DNA of 64,000 bases from Pseudaminobacter sp047739745 (GCF_047739745.1 NZ_JBLLVA010000003.1:310001-374000); one strand, 5' to 3'. Positions 16,037 through 23,991 are shown, counted from the stretch's first letter. Notes: generated by a model not told the origin, from the letters alone. Numbers and translations are program-made.

Positions 16037-17079
16037 CAGCTTACCCTCTGCGGCATGCAGACAACGCGCTGCTCGGGGGCCGCGTCGCTCGTAAACACCA
16101 CAGGCCCCATACAATCGCCCACAGCCATGCGCACGTCGCCTGCAGGCAGCGCGCCCAACACTTCAGCGAGGTAACGCGCATTGAAGCCTACGGCCTGCGC
16201 AGGTCCGTCGTAGGCACACGACACAACATCGTCCGCCTCGCCGTTGCCTCTAGCGGTCAACGTGATTTCCTCACTAGTCAGGTCCAGCCGAACAGAGGGC
16301 GACTTATCCTGCGACACGATAGCCACGCGCTCGGCAGCGGCCTTCATGGTCGCATTGTCATACACGGCAACGTTCTCAAGGTTCTTGGGAATCACACGCT
16401 CGTAGTCTGGGTAAGTTCCGTCGATCAGCTTGCTGGTGATGGTGATGCCTTCCGCGACAAACTGGATCTTTCGCTCGGACACACGAACAGTTGCCTTGCC
16501 TTTTGGTGCAATGGCGACCGTAGCGGACGGAACGATGACGGGCGCAAATTCGATCAGCTCGTGCGCTACACTTGAAAGCTTATGACCGTTGGTGGCGGTA
16601 ATAGCGGTCGGCTCCAGGTACGCGCCGCAGAGGTAATATCTAGTCTGCTCGTCCGACATGGCGAACGCTACCGGTGCAAACAGCGCAGCGGCGTCGACTT
16701 CGAACTCTGCGGCGAATTCTCCGGCCTCCATCGTCGGGAAATCATCAACTGGAAGCACGTCCAACTTAACCCGGCTGCGGCCTGCCTTGACGAGAATGTG
16801 GCCGCTGTCCGCCTCGATGGTGATCGTCTCGCCGGGAGCTTTGCCTGCCGCCGCAGAAAGCAACTTGGCGTCGACACAAGCTTCTAGCGGCTCGGGCGTG
16901 TCCGCCTCGATGCTGCCGGATATCTCAAGGTCCATGTTCGTGCCCGTGACGGTCAGCTTACCGTCGCGCGCGATAAGGCGAACGGTTCCCAGAACCGGGA
17001 TCGTGTTCCGGCTCGGAACGGCCTTTGTTACATGCGATAGAAGGTGCGCCAGGTCGTGGCGCGGCAAAGAGATGCGCAT
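16036..17079 (-). CDS. dnaN: Phage-encoded DNA polymerase sliding clamp (beta subunit)
   Basis: A 347-residue protein of the DnaN family, slightly shorter than the usual 365-375. Three repeated clamp domains can be followed: MRISLPRHDLAHLLSHVTKA..IPVLGTV, then YYLCGAYLE..NGHKLS, and the C-terminal MGPVVFTSD..CMPQRVS typical of the end of beta clamps. It holds replicative polymerases on DNA. No DNA polymerase or clamp loader is visible in the window, so it probably works with the host loader or replaces the host clamp. AGGAG and a CCACCACC leader precede the ATG at 17079. Confidence 0.93.
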   Translation of the reverse strand: MRISLPRHDLAHLLSHVTKAVPSRNTIPVLGTVRLIARDGKLTVTGTNMDLEISGSIEADTPEPLEACVDAKLLSAAAGKAPGETITIEADSGHILVKAGRSRVKLDVLPVDDFPTMEAGEFAAEFEVDAAALFAPVAFAMSDEQTRYYLCGAYLEPTAITATNGHKLSSVAHELIEFAPVIVPSATVAIAPKGKATVRVSERKIQFVAEGITITSKLIDGTYPDYERVIPKNLENVAVYDNATMKAAAERVAIVSQDKSPSVRLDLTSEEITLTARGNGEADDVVSCAYDGPAQAVGFNARYLAEVLGALPAGDVRMAVGDCMGPVVFTSDAAPEQRVVCMPQRVS

Positions 17080-17164
17080 TCGTGTCTCCTCGGTGGTGGT
17101 TCGCGGTGTGGTGGTGGGCCGTAGGCGCTGGTAACACTTACGGCCCGGCTGGCGCGGAAAGGAA

Positions 17165-18031
17165 CTACGCGGCCAGCGGTTGTTCTGCGGCGTCAGCCTT
17201 TGGCCAGCCATCCTCGTCCAATTCGGGCGGCACGAACTCGACGCCGTTCAGGTCCGCCAGATGCCGAAGCAAAGCCTCCGCATTGCCCGGCATGTTGTCG
17301 TTCGCGGGCTGCGACCACAGCTCGCTTTCCGCGCCTTCAACCGTCAGCGCCTCGATTGCAGCCTCAAGCGAGAACGGCGTGTCTTCTTTCTCAAAGACAA
17401 CCTTATCGCCGTATGCGCCGCCGATCTGGTCCTTTAGATCGTCCCACGATTCGATGCGAACGCCACGCACGGCGAGCGCGATTTTCATCATGTCGCCCTT
17501 GCCGATGGTATAGCCGCGCTGCTGGTATTTCAGGACGCGGGTGGCGCTAGCCAAGGGATAGCGAGTGCCGGGGTTGAACTTCAGGAAGCGCTGGCTGTTG
17601 TGCTTCATGAAATCGGGATGGAACACGAAGCCGGATTCGGGGTGCTCTTCTCCGGTCGTTACCAGCTTTATGCCCTCCCACTTGGACTTTGGCCCGGCGT
17701 CCAGGTCCAGCGCGCCCATGCAGATCGTGAAGTCGAACGCCTTGAAGATGCACTCGGCGGTCGGGAAGTAATCGAAGTGCATCAACTGCACCACGTCGCC
17801 ATTTTGTGCGAACGTCACCGCGCGCTTGCTGGCCGCAACGCACCAGAGGCCATCTTCGTACGCCTGATAGACGCCAGTCTCGAACGCGCGCCGCGACTTG
17901 AAATACACATCAACGTCGTTGATGTCTGCGCCCGTAAAGACGCTCGTCACTGCGCCGCCTGCAACGAATGCGTTATCAAATCGCAACGGCGTGGCGCCCA
18001 GTATCTGTTTTCTTTCGGCTTCGTAAGCCAT
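17165..18031 (-). CDS. Nucleotidyltransferase-fold phage protein
   Basis: A 288-residue protein with AGGAG before the ATG at 18031. Residues about 20-45 contain FVAGGAVTSVF..INDVDVYF, the GG..DxD signature of the polymerase-beta/poly(A)-polymerase head fold. MHFDYFPTAECIFKAFDFTI may complete the active site. Such proteins occur in many phages and could modify nucleotides or RNA ends; the substrate is unknown. A PANDN tetrapeptide lies about 50 residues before the end. Confidence 0.7.
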   Translation of the reverse strand: MAYEAERKQILGATPLRFDNAFVAGGAVTSVFTGADINDVDVYFKSRRAFETGVYQAYEDGLWCVAASKRAVTFAQNGDVVQLMHFDYFPTAECIFKAFDFTICMGALDLDAGPKSKWEGIKLVTTGEEHPESGFVFHPDFMKHNSQRFLKFNPGTRYPLASATRVLKYQQRGYTIGKGDMMKIALAVRGVRIESWDDLKDQIGGAYGDKVVFEKEDTPFSLEAAIEALTVEGAESELWSQPANDNMPGNAEALLRHLADLNGVEFVPPELDEDGWPKADAAEQPLAA

Positions 18032-18089
18032 ACCATTCTCCTCTATCTGGCGGCCAGTTGCGCCAGCAACCAGCCGCCGTTGTTTGTGG

Positions 18090-18278
18090 TTAGTCGAGAC
18101 CAAGAAGATGACGCCAGCCTTCCGTGCCGAACACATCGTCTTCGTCTTGCTCGTCTAGGAAGTCCTCAAGGGCATCGATGTGGCCGAACACCTTCATGAG
18201 TTCGTCGGGCGTGGCGTGACCGGCGATTGCCTTGCCCCGGATGGTGTTCAGGAACTTGTCTGATTGTACCTCCATCAT
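18090..18278 (-). CDS. Small acidic phage protein
   Basis: About 62 residues, starting at one of two adjacent ATG codons (18278 or 18275) just after the DUF669 stop. A DELMKVFGHIDALEDFLDEQ segment is helical and very acidic. No family is recognised. Confidence 0.5.
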   Translation of the reverse strand: MMEVQSDKFLNTIRGKAIAGHATPDELMKVFGHIDALEDFLDEQDEDDVFGTEGWRHLLGLD

Positions 18279-18283
18279 CAGGC

Positions 18284-18865
18284 CTACTTCTTCCAAGGCT
18301 TTGAGCCACCAGTAGCGGCTGGCGTTGCCGGCTTAGCCACGACCTTCGCGGCAGGACGATTATCATTAGCCGCGGCCGCTACGCCGATCGGCGGGGCGTC
18401 GTTAAGGTCGGGATACCAGTAGCGGCGAATGCCCATTTGCGCCGGATACTTGGGCGTACCATCAGGATTTTTCTTCTTGGAATCCTTGCCCATGCCGTAG
18501 GTGACTATCAGCGGAACAAGGCGCATCTCATCGATGACGTCCTGTTCCTCCATGTCAGCGTCAACGTCGCCGAAGCCAAGGGCGCGACGCAGACGGCTAA
18601 ACTCTTCTTGTCCGATCCGCTGCGCCTCGGGGTTCGGATGGGTTAGATTGTAATAATTGAAGAATTTTCTGCCATGCAGTTCTTCTGGCTCGATCACGTC
18701 GAACGTGGCATTGAACCCGGCGGTTTCATCTTGCTCGCCTTCGTTCTTCCGTCGAACTTCGGCCGCGCTAATCTCGACCTTAAACACCCCAGACGGAAGG
18801 TCCGGGAATTCGCGCTGTTCCGTGCTCTCCTCGGTAACAGCTATACTCACGCCAAACTTGGCCAT
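18284..18865 (-). CDS. DUF669 phage protein, probable single-strand-binding/annealing partner
   Basis: A 193-residue protein with AGGAG before its ATG and a run of CCACC repeats in its leader. The core (SGVFKVEISAAEVRRKNEGE, then FFNYYNLTHPNPEAQRIGQE) and the low-complexity tail ending in SKPWKK match DUF669 proteins, which lie beside AAA/Sak4-like ATPases in many phages and are thought to bind single-stranded DNA (family knowledge). Its neighbour 19081-19890 is exactly that ATPase. The tail carries an AANDNRPA tetrapeptide. Confidence 0.8.
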   Translation of the reverse strand: MAKFGVSIAVTEESTEQREFPDLPSGVFKVEISAAEVRRKNEGEQDETAGFNATFDVIEPEELHGRKFFNYYNLTHPNPEAQRIGQEEFSRLRRALGFGDVDADMEEQDVIDEMRLVPLIVTYGMGKDSKKKNPDGTPKYPAQMGIRRYWYPDLNDAPPIGVAAAANDNRPAAKVVAKPATPAATGGSKPWKK

Positions 18866-18901
18866 ATGTAACTCCTTGTGGTGGTGGTGGTGGTGTGGTG
18901 G

Positions 18902-19081
18902 TTAGTTGAAAGGTGGCGGGTTGGGCTTGTCGCCAATGCGCACCACAAAGGTGCTATCGCCGCCACCCAGATACGAAACCGATTTTACATGGGCCGGTGG
19001 CTTGAACTCACGATCAAGCCATTCCTGCACAATCTTCTGCATAGTGGCTTCGTTAAGGCGTAGTTCGTTGTTGCCCTCCAT
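18902..19081 (-). CDS. Small phage protein of unknown function
   Basis: A 59-residue protein (MEGNNELRLNEATMQKIVQE) coupled to the ATPase gene by a TGATG overlap at 19081. A helix followed by a beta-rich end (VKSVSYLGGGDSTFVVRIG). No family is recognised. Confidence 0.55.
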   Translation of the reverse strand: MEGNNELRLNEATMQKIVQEWLDREFKPPAHVKSVSYLGGGDSTFVVRIGDKPNPPPFN

Positions 19082-19890
19082 CAAGCCGCCTCCTCTTGTG
19101 CTGCGTTGTCGTTGTCAGTCGGAAAGAACTTGGACAATGAGGCGTACCCCTGCCCCTTCTTATAAGGGATGCTGTCTGGCGCGCTCATGCGGTTCTTTGC
19201 GACGAAGCCAGCCTTTTCGGAAAGGTGGATGATGCGTTCGTTGCCGCCCTCCGCATGCGAAACCTTCTTGTTGAATCCTACATCCTTCTCCTTGAGTGAA
19301 ATTCGGTAGTTCATGAACGCCACGATGTCGGCCTGCTCGCGAATAAGCGCGTTGGCCCGCTTGTGAAGCTTGATACCGTAGCGGCTGTACGGGTCTGTTG
19401 TCGGGGAGTCGAAACGCACGATCTCTGGATGCGCAAGCTGCACCACGCTAACGCCGGAGCGAGCAAGCGCACCGATTGCGCCGAGATAGTCCTTCCACTC
19501 AGTGTCGGCTTCGATATAGCCCTTGCCGTACCCAGCCTCTTCAATGCTGTTGATGCCAAGGCGCGCGCACGTCGCCTGCCACACAAGGCTCTCCAGGCCG
19601 TCCAGGCTGTCGATAATGACAGTTTTGAATGCGTGTTCTTCGGTAAGCAGTTCTCCGAAGATGGTAAGCAGTTCATCGAACGTCTCGATTGGCTTTGGGT
19701 TGCCGTTCTCATCGCTGGGCGTCGCCATCTCGATATCGGACGGCGGCGCTTCGCCCTCAGTCGCCAGGTACAATGGATCCGGCCATTCGGATGCAAGGCT
19801 GGTCTTGCCTACGCCGTCCACGCCGTAAATTACGACCTTGGGCGGGTAGACCTTCTTGCTGGATGTGAGGCTTGATAGTGAGATTGCCAA
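19081..19890 (-). CDS. AAA_24/Sak4-like recombination ATPase
   Basis: A 269-residue protein starting at TTG 19890 with AGGAGG 9 bases upstream. Walker A is VVIYGVDGVGKTSL near residue 25; Walker B is KTVIIDSLDGL near residue 95; a RecA-like core continues through VSVVQLAHPEIVRFDSP. Proteins of this group are phage single-strand annealing or RecA-like recombinases. Together with the DUF669 protein and the nuclease at 14722 it makes a complete recombination set. The tail is TDNDNAAQEEAA. Confidence 0.85.
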   Translation of the reverse strand: MAISLSSLTSSKKVYPPKVVIYGVDGVGKTSLASEWPDPLYLATEGEAPPSDIEMATPSDENGNPKPIETFDELLTIFGELLTEEHAFKTVIIDSLDGLESLVWQATCARLGINSIEEAGYGKGYIEADTEWKDYLGAIGALARSGVSVVQLAHPEIVRFDSPTTDPYSRYGIKLHKRANALIREQADIVAFMNYRISLKEKDVGFNKKVSHAEGGNERIIHLSEKAGFVAKNRMSAPDSIPYKKGQGYASLSKFFPTDNDNAAQEEAA

Positions 19891-19905
19891 GTGTTGTTAC
19901 CTCCT

Positions 19906-20007
19906 TCAGTTAACCGGCGTTGTCGCCAGCAGATGCAGCGCATAGGCTGCGGTCATTGCGGCCAGTGCCATCGCGGCTGGCCACCAAGGGTTGGGTGGGC
20001 AGGTCAT
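19906..20007 (-). CDS. Very small membrane protein, 33 residues
   Basis: An ATG at 20007 overlaps the previous stop as ATGA, and the frame MTCPPNPWWPAAMALAAMTA continues to a TGA at 19906, directly before the ribosome site of the ATPase gene. It is mostly one hydrophobic helix. Gene coupling on the 5' side makes it credible despite the size. Confidence 0.5.
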   Translation of the reverse strand: MTCPPNPWWPAAMALAAMTAAYALHLLATTPVN

Positions 20008-20204
20008 GAGGGGTCCTTGAAGCGGGCGGCGAGCATGGCGTCGGCGTAAGCGTATTTTGCTTCTTCGCGATTTCGCTGTACCCACTGGTCGCCGATGAAC
20101 CCCGTTAGGTACATGGAGATGTCCCCTTCTGTGGCCTGCCCTGCGAACCAGTCGCGGAGCGTCACTATCTCGTGACCATCAGCGTCAACCATGATCCTCT
20201 TCAT
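20004..20204 (-). CDS. Phage protein with an LRDWFAGQA motif
   Basis: A 66-residue protein starting at ATG 20204 (ATGA overlap). IVTLRDWFAGQATEGDISMY and YADAMLAARFKD match a short protein found in very many phages and prophages, built as a small helical domain; its function is unknown. Confidence 0.65.
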   Translation of the reverse strand: MKRIMVDADGHEIVTLRDWFAGQATEGDISMYLTGFIGDQWVQRNREEAKYAYADAMLAARFKDPS

Positions 20205-20416
20205 AGCCACACCGCCGCCAGAACGCCCGCCGCAAACCACAAGCCGTAGCCGGCCCAGCAGATTGCGGCGACAATGGCGAACGTTATTGCTGCCGCAATA
20301 ACTCCCCGCCACAGTGCGTGTGTCTCGATGTAAGGTTCGTCTCCTCGGTCATCCGGCGCATAGTCCAACGGGGCGCCTGCAAGCAGGTCGGTAAGGCCGT
20401 CAACAACGGCCTTCAT
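20201..20416 (-). CDS. Small membrane protein
   Basis: A 71-residue protein: a soluble acidic N-terminus, then two adjacent membrane segments (WRGVIAAAITFAIVAAICWA, YGLWFAAGVLAAVWL). ATGA overlaps tie it to both neighbours. It belongs to a block of four small membrane proteins at 19906-20795. Confidence 0.6.
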   Translation of the reverse strand: MKAVVDGLTDLLAGAPLDYAPDDRGDEPYIETHALWRGVIAAAITFAIVAAICWAGYGLWFAAGVLAAVWL

Positions 20417-20664
20417 ACGCTGGCCTCCAATTCGTCGATGCGCTTCCGGGCTTCGTCGAACGACATGCGCCGCTTGCGGCTAGCGCGGCCCGCAATGGTG
20501 AAAAAGCCGATGATGGCGCCGATCCACTGCATTGCGGTGCTGTCGAGGTAGACGCCTATCCCGATAAGCGCGAGGAACAGTATGAATGTGCTGGTGTCGA
20601 TAAGGTATGACTGCAGCACGGTTTCGTGCAGAATGATGATCTCGGTTTTGGGCTTGTCGCTCAC
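20413..20664 (-). CDS. Small membrane protein
   Basis: An 83-residue protein starting at GTG 20664, which overlaps the previous stop as GTGA. Two membrane segments (STFILFLALIGIGVYLDST, IGAIIGFFTIAG) are followed by a basic helix (RASRKRRMSFDEARKRIDEL). Possibly involved in superinfection exclusion or membrane attachment, but unproven. Confidence 0.6.
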   Translation of the reverse strand: MSDKPKTEIIILHETVLQSYLIDTSTFILFLALIGIGVYLDSTAMQWIGAIIGFFTIAGRASRKRRMSFDEARKRIDELEASV

Positions 20665-20795
20665 GGCAGCACTCCCACGCTGTAGAGCAGCCCTACGGTC
20701 GGTAGGATGACGAGCCAGGCGGCAGTTGCAGCCAGCAGCGACAGGATAAAAGCCGCTGCGGCTAGGTTGTCCACGGTGCGCGCCCAGTTGCTCAT
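20661..20795 (-). CDS. Small membrane protein, 44 residues
   Basis: MSNWARTVDNLAAAAFILSL continues to LPTVGLLYSVGVLP and a TGA at 20661. The ATG (20795) overlaps the previous stop as ATGA and its own stop overlaps the next GTG, so the gene is well supported by coupling. One long or two short membrane helices. Confidence 0.55.
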   Translation of the reverse strand: MSNWARTVDNLAAAAFILSLLAATAAWLVILPTVGLLYSVGVLP

Positions 20796-21133
20796 GCTGC
20801 CACCTGCATCGGAAAGCCCGTCATCTGACGCGGCTGCTCACCGGCAAGCCTACGACGCGCCGCCGAATGCATGAACTTCGGCTCCCGCGTCTCACTAACC
20901 TTCTCCATCGTTGCAGCACGCAAGGCACGCTTACGCTCGCCACGAGTGCGGCCCTGCTTGTCCGTTTCAGGTTCTTTTGCGGGGACGGTAAAGCCATTGC
21001 CGCCCGTCATGCGGGACATCGTGTCAAGCCTCCTGCGGTGTGCAGAGCCACTCAACGGCATGCCGAGCTTTGTGTCGGTTTCGTGCTCGCGATCTACGAC
21101 GCGCGTGAAGATATTGCGGATGCGTTCGAACAT
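20792..21133 (-). CDS. Basic phage protein of unknown function
   Basis: A 113-residue protein starting at ATG 21133 after a GGAGG box. It is very basic (TRGERKRALRAATMEKVSET, SAARRRLAGEQPRQ) and may bind nucleic acid. Its leader carries a hairpin and CCACC-like repeats. No family is recognised. Confidence 0.55.
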   Translation of the reverse strand: MFERIRNIFTRVVDREHETDTKLGMPLSGSAHRRRLDTMSRMTGGNGFTVPAKEPETDKQGRTRGERKRALRAATMEKVSETREPKFMHSAARRRLAGEQPRQMTGFPMQVAA

Positions 21134-21146
21134 AGTTCCTCCATCC

Positions 21147-21166
21147 CCTACTGCTTGCGCAGTAGG
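21147..21166. promoter_or_regulatory. Perfect inverted repeat in a leader
   Basis: CCTACTGC TTGC GCAGTAGG, an 8-bp perfect stem with a 4-base loop, located 14 bases before the start of the 20792-21133 gene. It could be a translational control hairpin or a protein-binding site. Confidence 0.4.
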
Positions 21167-21218
21167 CTGTTGTGGTGGTTGGTTGTTTGGTTTGGTTGTT
21201 TGCTGCCCGCAACAACAA

Positions 21219-22262
21219 CTAGGCGGCGCGGTTGAGCCAGTCGCCCACGGCAAGTTGGGCCGCTTCTGAATCTAGCCCAGACAGTTGCCGCAGATTTGTT
21301 ATGGCGCTAAAGAACTGGCCCTGCGCCGCCAGCCGCTGCCATTCATGCTCGTAAACCGCGTCTTCCTTGGCGCTGGACACGAACTCGTACACGCCGAACT
21401 CTTTGCCAGGGTACTTGTGCGACAGGCGGGCCGCCTCTTTCTCTGCCGCGGCACGGCTCCCGTGGACAAACGGCCTTACGGCTGGCTTAGGCTGGCCGTT
21501 GTCGAGGAGGCAGACGATGGCGGGGGTGTTGGATGTGATAAGCACAACGCCGTCTTCGTGAAGCCACGTAGTGTCGCCGTTTGTCATATCAATAAGATAA
21601 GGAAGCGAAGTGCGGTCAGTCTGCGTGATTACGCCTTCCACGACCGCACCTTTATAGCCGTGACTATACCCCGTGCCCCGTACCCGATCACCAACCTTGA
21701 ACCTGGCGGGTTGCTGTTGCATGGCAACCGGCGGCTCGTTGTCGTTGCTGGCCGGGTCGTCTGCGGGCCATTCGGCGATGACCACAGTGCCATCATCATC
21801 GCCAAACCGGCGCTTACCGTCGCTGTTGTAATGGTGCCTCCCGCCGTTTGGCGTATAGTATCCACCACGATCTACCATCGGCCCCACCTTGAGCCCGTCG
21901 CGCGTCTTGTAGAACTTGCCGGCTTCGATGCGGAGGGTGGCGAAACCGGTATCAACATCAATGGCCTCGATTGTCGAGCCGTCGAACTCACCGCTCACGC
22001 GAGTCCAGTTTACGCGGTCGCCAACCTTGAATTTCGACTCAGTAACGAGTTCAAAGCAGTCCGGTTTTGCGCGCGTAAAGTTCGGCGTGCAGGCAAGTGT
22101 CTTGTAGTCTACAGGAGGGTCGATATCGAGCAGGTATTCCCCGTTATCGATGATTTTGCCAGACGACCACGCGCTAATGGTCGCCATCTTGCCAATTGCG
22201 CCGGTCGTCGAGCGGCCATCCTTTACTAGCCGCACCCTATCGCCTACCTTAAACTTGCCCAT
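21219..22262 (-). CDS. Phage protein with three SH3/KOW-like repeats
   Basis: A 347-residue protein (ATG at 22262, TGATG overlap). FKVGDRVRLVKDG at residue 4, FKVGDRVNWTRVSG near 78 and FKVGDRVRGTGYSHG near 188 begin three similar beta-barrel modules separated by linkers; the second linker carries SNDNEPP. The last 80 residues form a different, helical domain. Such modules often bind nucleic acid or proteins, but no function is known. Confidence 0.65.
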   Translation of the reverse strand: MGKFKVGDRVRLVKDGRSTTGAIGKMATISAWSSGKIIDNGEYLLDIDPPVDYKTLACTPNFTRAKPDCFELVTESKFKVGDRVNWTRVSGEFDGSTIEAIDVDTGFATLRIEAGKFYKTRDGLKVGPMVDRGGYYTPNGGRHHYNSDGKRRFGDDDGTVVIAEWPADDPASNDNEPPVAMQQQPARFKVGDRVRGTGYSHGYKGAVVEGVITQTDRTSLPYLIDMTNGDTTWLHEDGVVLITSNTPAIVCLLDNGQPKPAVRPFVHGSRAAAEKEAARLSHKYPGKEFGVYEFVSSAKEDAVYEHEWQRLAAQGQFFSAITNLRQLSGLDSEAAQLAVGDWLNRAA

Positions 22263-22555
22263 CACGCCGCTCCTCCTGTCTTGGTGTTCTTGTCCAGCTT
22301 CACGCGCTTGGTGAAGTCCACCTTGATCACGTTGCTGGGCTCCGCCTCTTTTGGCTCCGGCTCGTACTCGTCGTCTTCAACCATCCGAAGCTCGAATTCG
22401 TGGAACTTCGCCACGACCAGGCTCGGGCTAAGCCGCACATGCAGAAGCGAGCCCTCGAACCCGATAACCACACCGAACACGTCGGTGTTCATTCGGTGCT
22501 CAACGACGTCGCCGATCCCAATGAAGTCGTCGTCAGTGTTGCTATTGCCACTCAT
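22262..22555 (-). CDS. Phage protein with SH3-like core and charged tail
   Basis: A 97-residue protein starting at ATG 22555 (ATGA overlap). FIGIGDVVEHRMNTDVFGVV looks like a further SH3-like barrel; the C-terminal third is charged (EDDEYEPEPKEAEPSNVIKV). It is similar in style to the next gene, 21219-22262. Confidence 0.55.
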   Translation of the reverse strand: MSGNSNTDDDFIGIGDVVEHRMNTDVFGVVIGFEGSLLHVRLSPSLVVAKFHEFELRMVEDDEYEPEPKEAEPSNVIKVDFTKRVKLDKNTKTGGAA

Positions 22556-22749
22556 TCCACCACCTCCAGCTCGTCTTCCGGGATCCACTTGCGCAGCACA
22601 CGGTTGCTGTCCGCGTCCGCCTTGCACTCGACAAGCACGGAAGGCGGGCGGTCCAATGAAACGGTGCGCGCGATAACCTTGCCCTCGAACGACGCGCGGA
22701 CCTTTACGCCTAGCTCTATTTGCGGGCTCTGCAGGGTCTGCTGGGTCAT
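22552..22749 (-). CDS. Small phage protein of unknown function
   Basis: A 65-residue protein (MTQQTLQSPQIELGVKVRAS), predicted mostly beta, joined to both neighbours by ATGA overlaps. It could again be a small barrel of the type seen in the following two genes. Confidence 0.55.
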   Translation of the reverse strand: MTQQTLQSPQIELGVKVRASFEGKVIARTVSLDRPPSVLVECKADADSNRVLRKWIPEDELEVVE

Positions 22750-23045
22750 GCCGCCGCCCCCTCTGCACGCGCTCCTGCCTGCGGGCCGTCGATAAAAGTG
22801 ACGCGCGGCAATGAAACGGGTTGGTGGAAGCAGATCGTTGACGCACCGCCGTTAACTGGCATGTAGCGAACTGCGGTGTTTGGCTTCGCGACTGGCGCCG
22901 GCAAACGCGGTACGGCAGCCCTACGCCCTCGCAGCCAGTAGTGAACTGACGTTCTGGTGACGCCCAAACGTGATGCTATGGCGGCGAGCGAAAAGCCGCG
23001 CGCCCGCAGCAAGCGAGCTGCGGCCTTCTTCTCTTCTTTTCTCAT
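22746..23045 (-). CDS. Helix-turn-helix protein, first gene of the leftward operon
   Basis: A 99-residue protein with GAGGAG before ATG 23045. KKAAARLLRARGFSLAAIAS followed by RLGVTRTSVHYWLRGRR is a clear HTH. It sits first in the leftward operon and divergent from the repressor, the position of Cro-like or other early regulators. The C-terminal half is proline-rich and unlike known domains. A Cro-like role is inferred from position only. Confidence 0.7.
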   Translation of the reverse strand: MRKEEKKAAARLLRARGFSLAAIASRLGVTRTSVHYWLRGRRAAVPRLPAPVAKPNTAVRYMPVNGGASTICFHQPVSLPRVTFIDGPQAGARAEGAAA

Positions 23046-23235
23046 AATGCTCCTCGGTATTGACAACCGGGAGGGTGCGCCGTAAGAGTGCGCAACCTTC
23101 CGTTCTGTGGTGGTTCGGTTGGTGGTTATCAAAGCGGTGCCTGTTGCAAGCGGGCGCCGCTTTTTTCGTTTCGGTTGCCGGGTAAGCCAAACGAATAGTA
23201 GAGAATCGTTAGGGTTAATCCGAATTAACGACGCA

Positions 23236-23264
23236 CTTATGCGAATTTCACATGTTAAAGTCAA
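23236..23264 (-). promoter_or_regulatory. Leftward early promoter (PL-like)
   Basis: Minus strand: TTGACT (23264-23259), 17 bases, CATAAG (23241-23236). The -10 box lies inside operator O1. The rightward promoter at 23992 has the same -35/-10 layout with the operator in the same place. Confidence 0.65.
23237..23249 (+). promoter_or_regulatory. Repressor operator O1
   Basis: TTATGCGAATTTC, one of five copies of a shared operator. It overlaps the -10 box of the leftward promoter, so bound repressor would block it. Confidence 0.6.
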
Positions 23265-23270
23265 CCCTGA

Positions 23271-23283
23271 TTATGCGATATTC
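23271..23283 (+). promoter_or_regulatory. Repressor operator O2
   Basis: TTATGCGATATTC, the best palindromic copy (GCGA TAT TCGC), starting exactly 34 bases after O1. Confidence 0.6.
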
Positions 23284-23305
23284 GCGCATGACTAGGGGGC
23301 AAAAT

Positions 23306-23318
23306 TTATGCGAAAAAG
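23306..23318 (+). promoter_or_regulatory. Repressor operator O3 across the repressor start codon
   Basis: TTATGCGAAAAAG begins 35 bases after O2 and covers the ATG of the repressor gene, so its occupation could give negative autoregulation. It matches only the left half of the consensus well. Confidence 0.45.
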
Positions 23319-23910
23319 AAATATGGATAGAAATCAAGTCGCTAGATGGTTGCAGACGCATATGGCGCGCAAGGAGGTCACACAGGCAGACCTTGGCGAC
23401 GCAATTGGCCTTTCCCAGGATAAGATAAGCAAGATCATCCGCGGCAAACGTGACCTTTCGGCAGGCGAAGCGGCGGAGATTGCAAAATACCTTGGCGTTC
23501 CAATGCCGGGCGAGAACTTCACGCTGGACGTCATTGGCTATATTGGCGCCGGCGCGGAGGTTCGACCGATCAACGATGGCGAGCCCCTGCAGCAAATCGA
23601 GGTCGACTTCCCTGTTCCGCAAGGCTCGGTGGCCGCCATTGTCCGGGGCGACTCGATGTTCCCTATCTTCGAAGACGGCGACCTGGTCGCGTATGGAGGC
23701 GAGCCGCTGGCCCCCGAAAAGGCGATCGGCTCAACCTGCGTTGTGCAGCTTAGCGATGGACGCATGCTTATAAAGAGAGTCCGCCGCGGCACGCAGGAGG
23801 GCCTGTACACGCTCACCAGCTCGAACGCACCCGACATAGAAGACGTACCGCTCGATTGGGCGCGCGCGTTCATTCTTCGCCTTTCCAGAGACTACTGGCG
23901 GAAAGTTTAA
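23308..23910 (+). CDS. Phage CI/LexA-like repressor (HTH plus S24 peptidase domain)
   Basis: A 200-residue protein. Residues about 8-65 are an XRE HTH (VTQADLGDAIGLSQDKISKI). A possible self-cleavage site lies in VIGYIGAGAEV near 75. The S24 catalytic serine is in VRGDSMFPIFEDGDLV and the catalytic lysine in RMLIKRVRRG. This is the layout of SOS-inducible lysogeny repressors: RecA-stimulated self-cleavage leads to induction. AGGGGG stands 7-8 bases before the ATG at 23308. It is divergent from the leftward operon and followed by the rightward one, with operators on both sides. Confidence 0.9.
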   Translation: MRKRNMDRNQVARWLQTHMARKEVTQADLGDAIGLSQDKISKIIRGKRDLSAGEAAEIAKYLGVPMPGENFTLDVIGYIGAGAEVRPINDGEPLQQIEVDFPVPQGSVAAIVRGDSMFPIFEDGDLVAYGGEPLAPEKAIGSTCVVQLSDGRMLIKRVRRGTQEGLYTLTSSNAPDIEDVPLDWARAFILRLSRDYWRKV

Positions 23911-23941
23911 ATTCGCTCATTGATTTGGCCGGTAGCTAGAT

Positions 23942-23964
23942 GCCGATCAAACGCGTTTATCGGC
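23942..23964. terminator. Palindrome behind the repressor gene
   Basis: GCCGAT C AAACG CGTTT ATCGGC is almost perfectly self-complementary and lies 31 bases after the repressor stop. It may end the repressor transcript, although there is no clean T-run, or be a protein-binding site in front of the rightward promoter. Confidence 0.4.
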
Positions 23965-23972
23965 CTATATTT

Positions 23973-23985
23973 GATAATCGCATAA
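23973..23985 (-). promoter_or_regulatory. Repressor operator O4
   Basis: On the minus strand TTATGCGATTATC. It lies just upstream of the rightward -35 box. Confidence 0.55.
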
Positions 23986-23991
23986 TTCTGG

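Noticed and set aside
18877..18905. GTGGTGGTGG tracts as CRISPR or microsatellite array
   Set aside because: They are short, have no spacers of constant length and are tied to gene leaders at several places.
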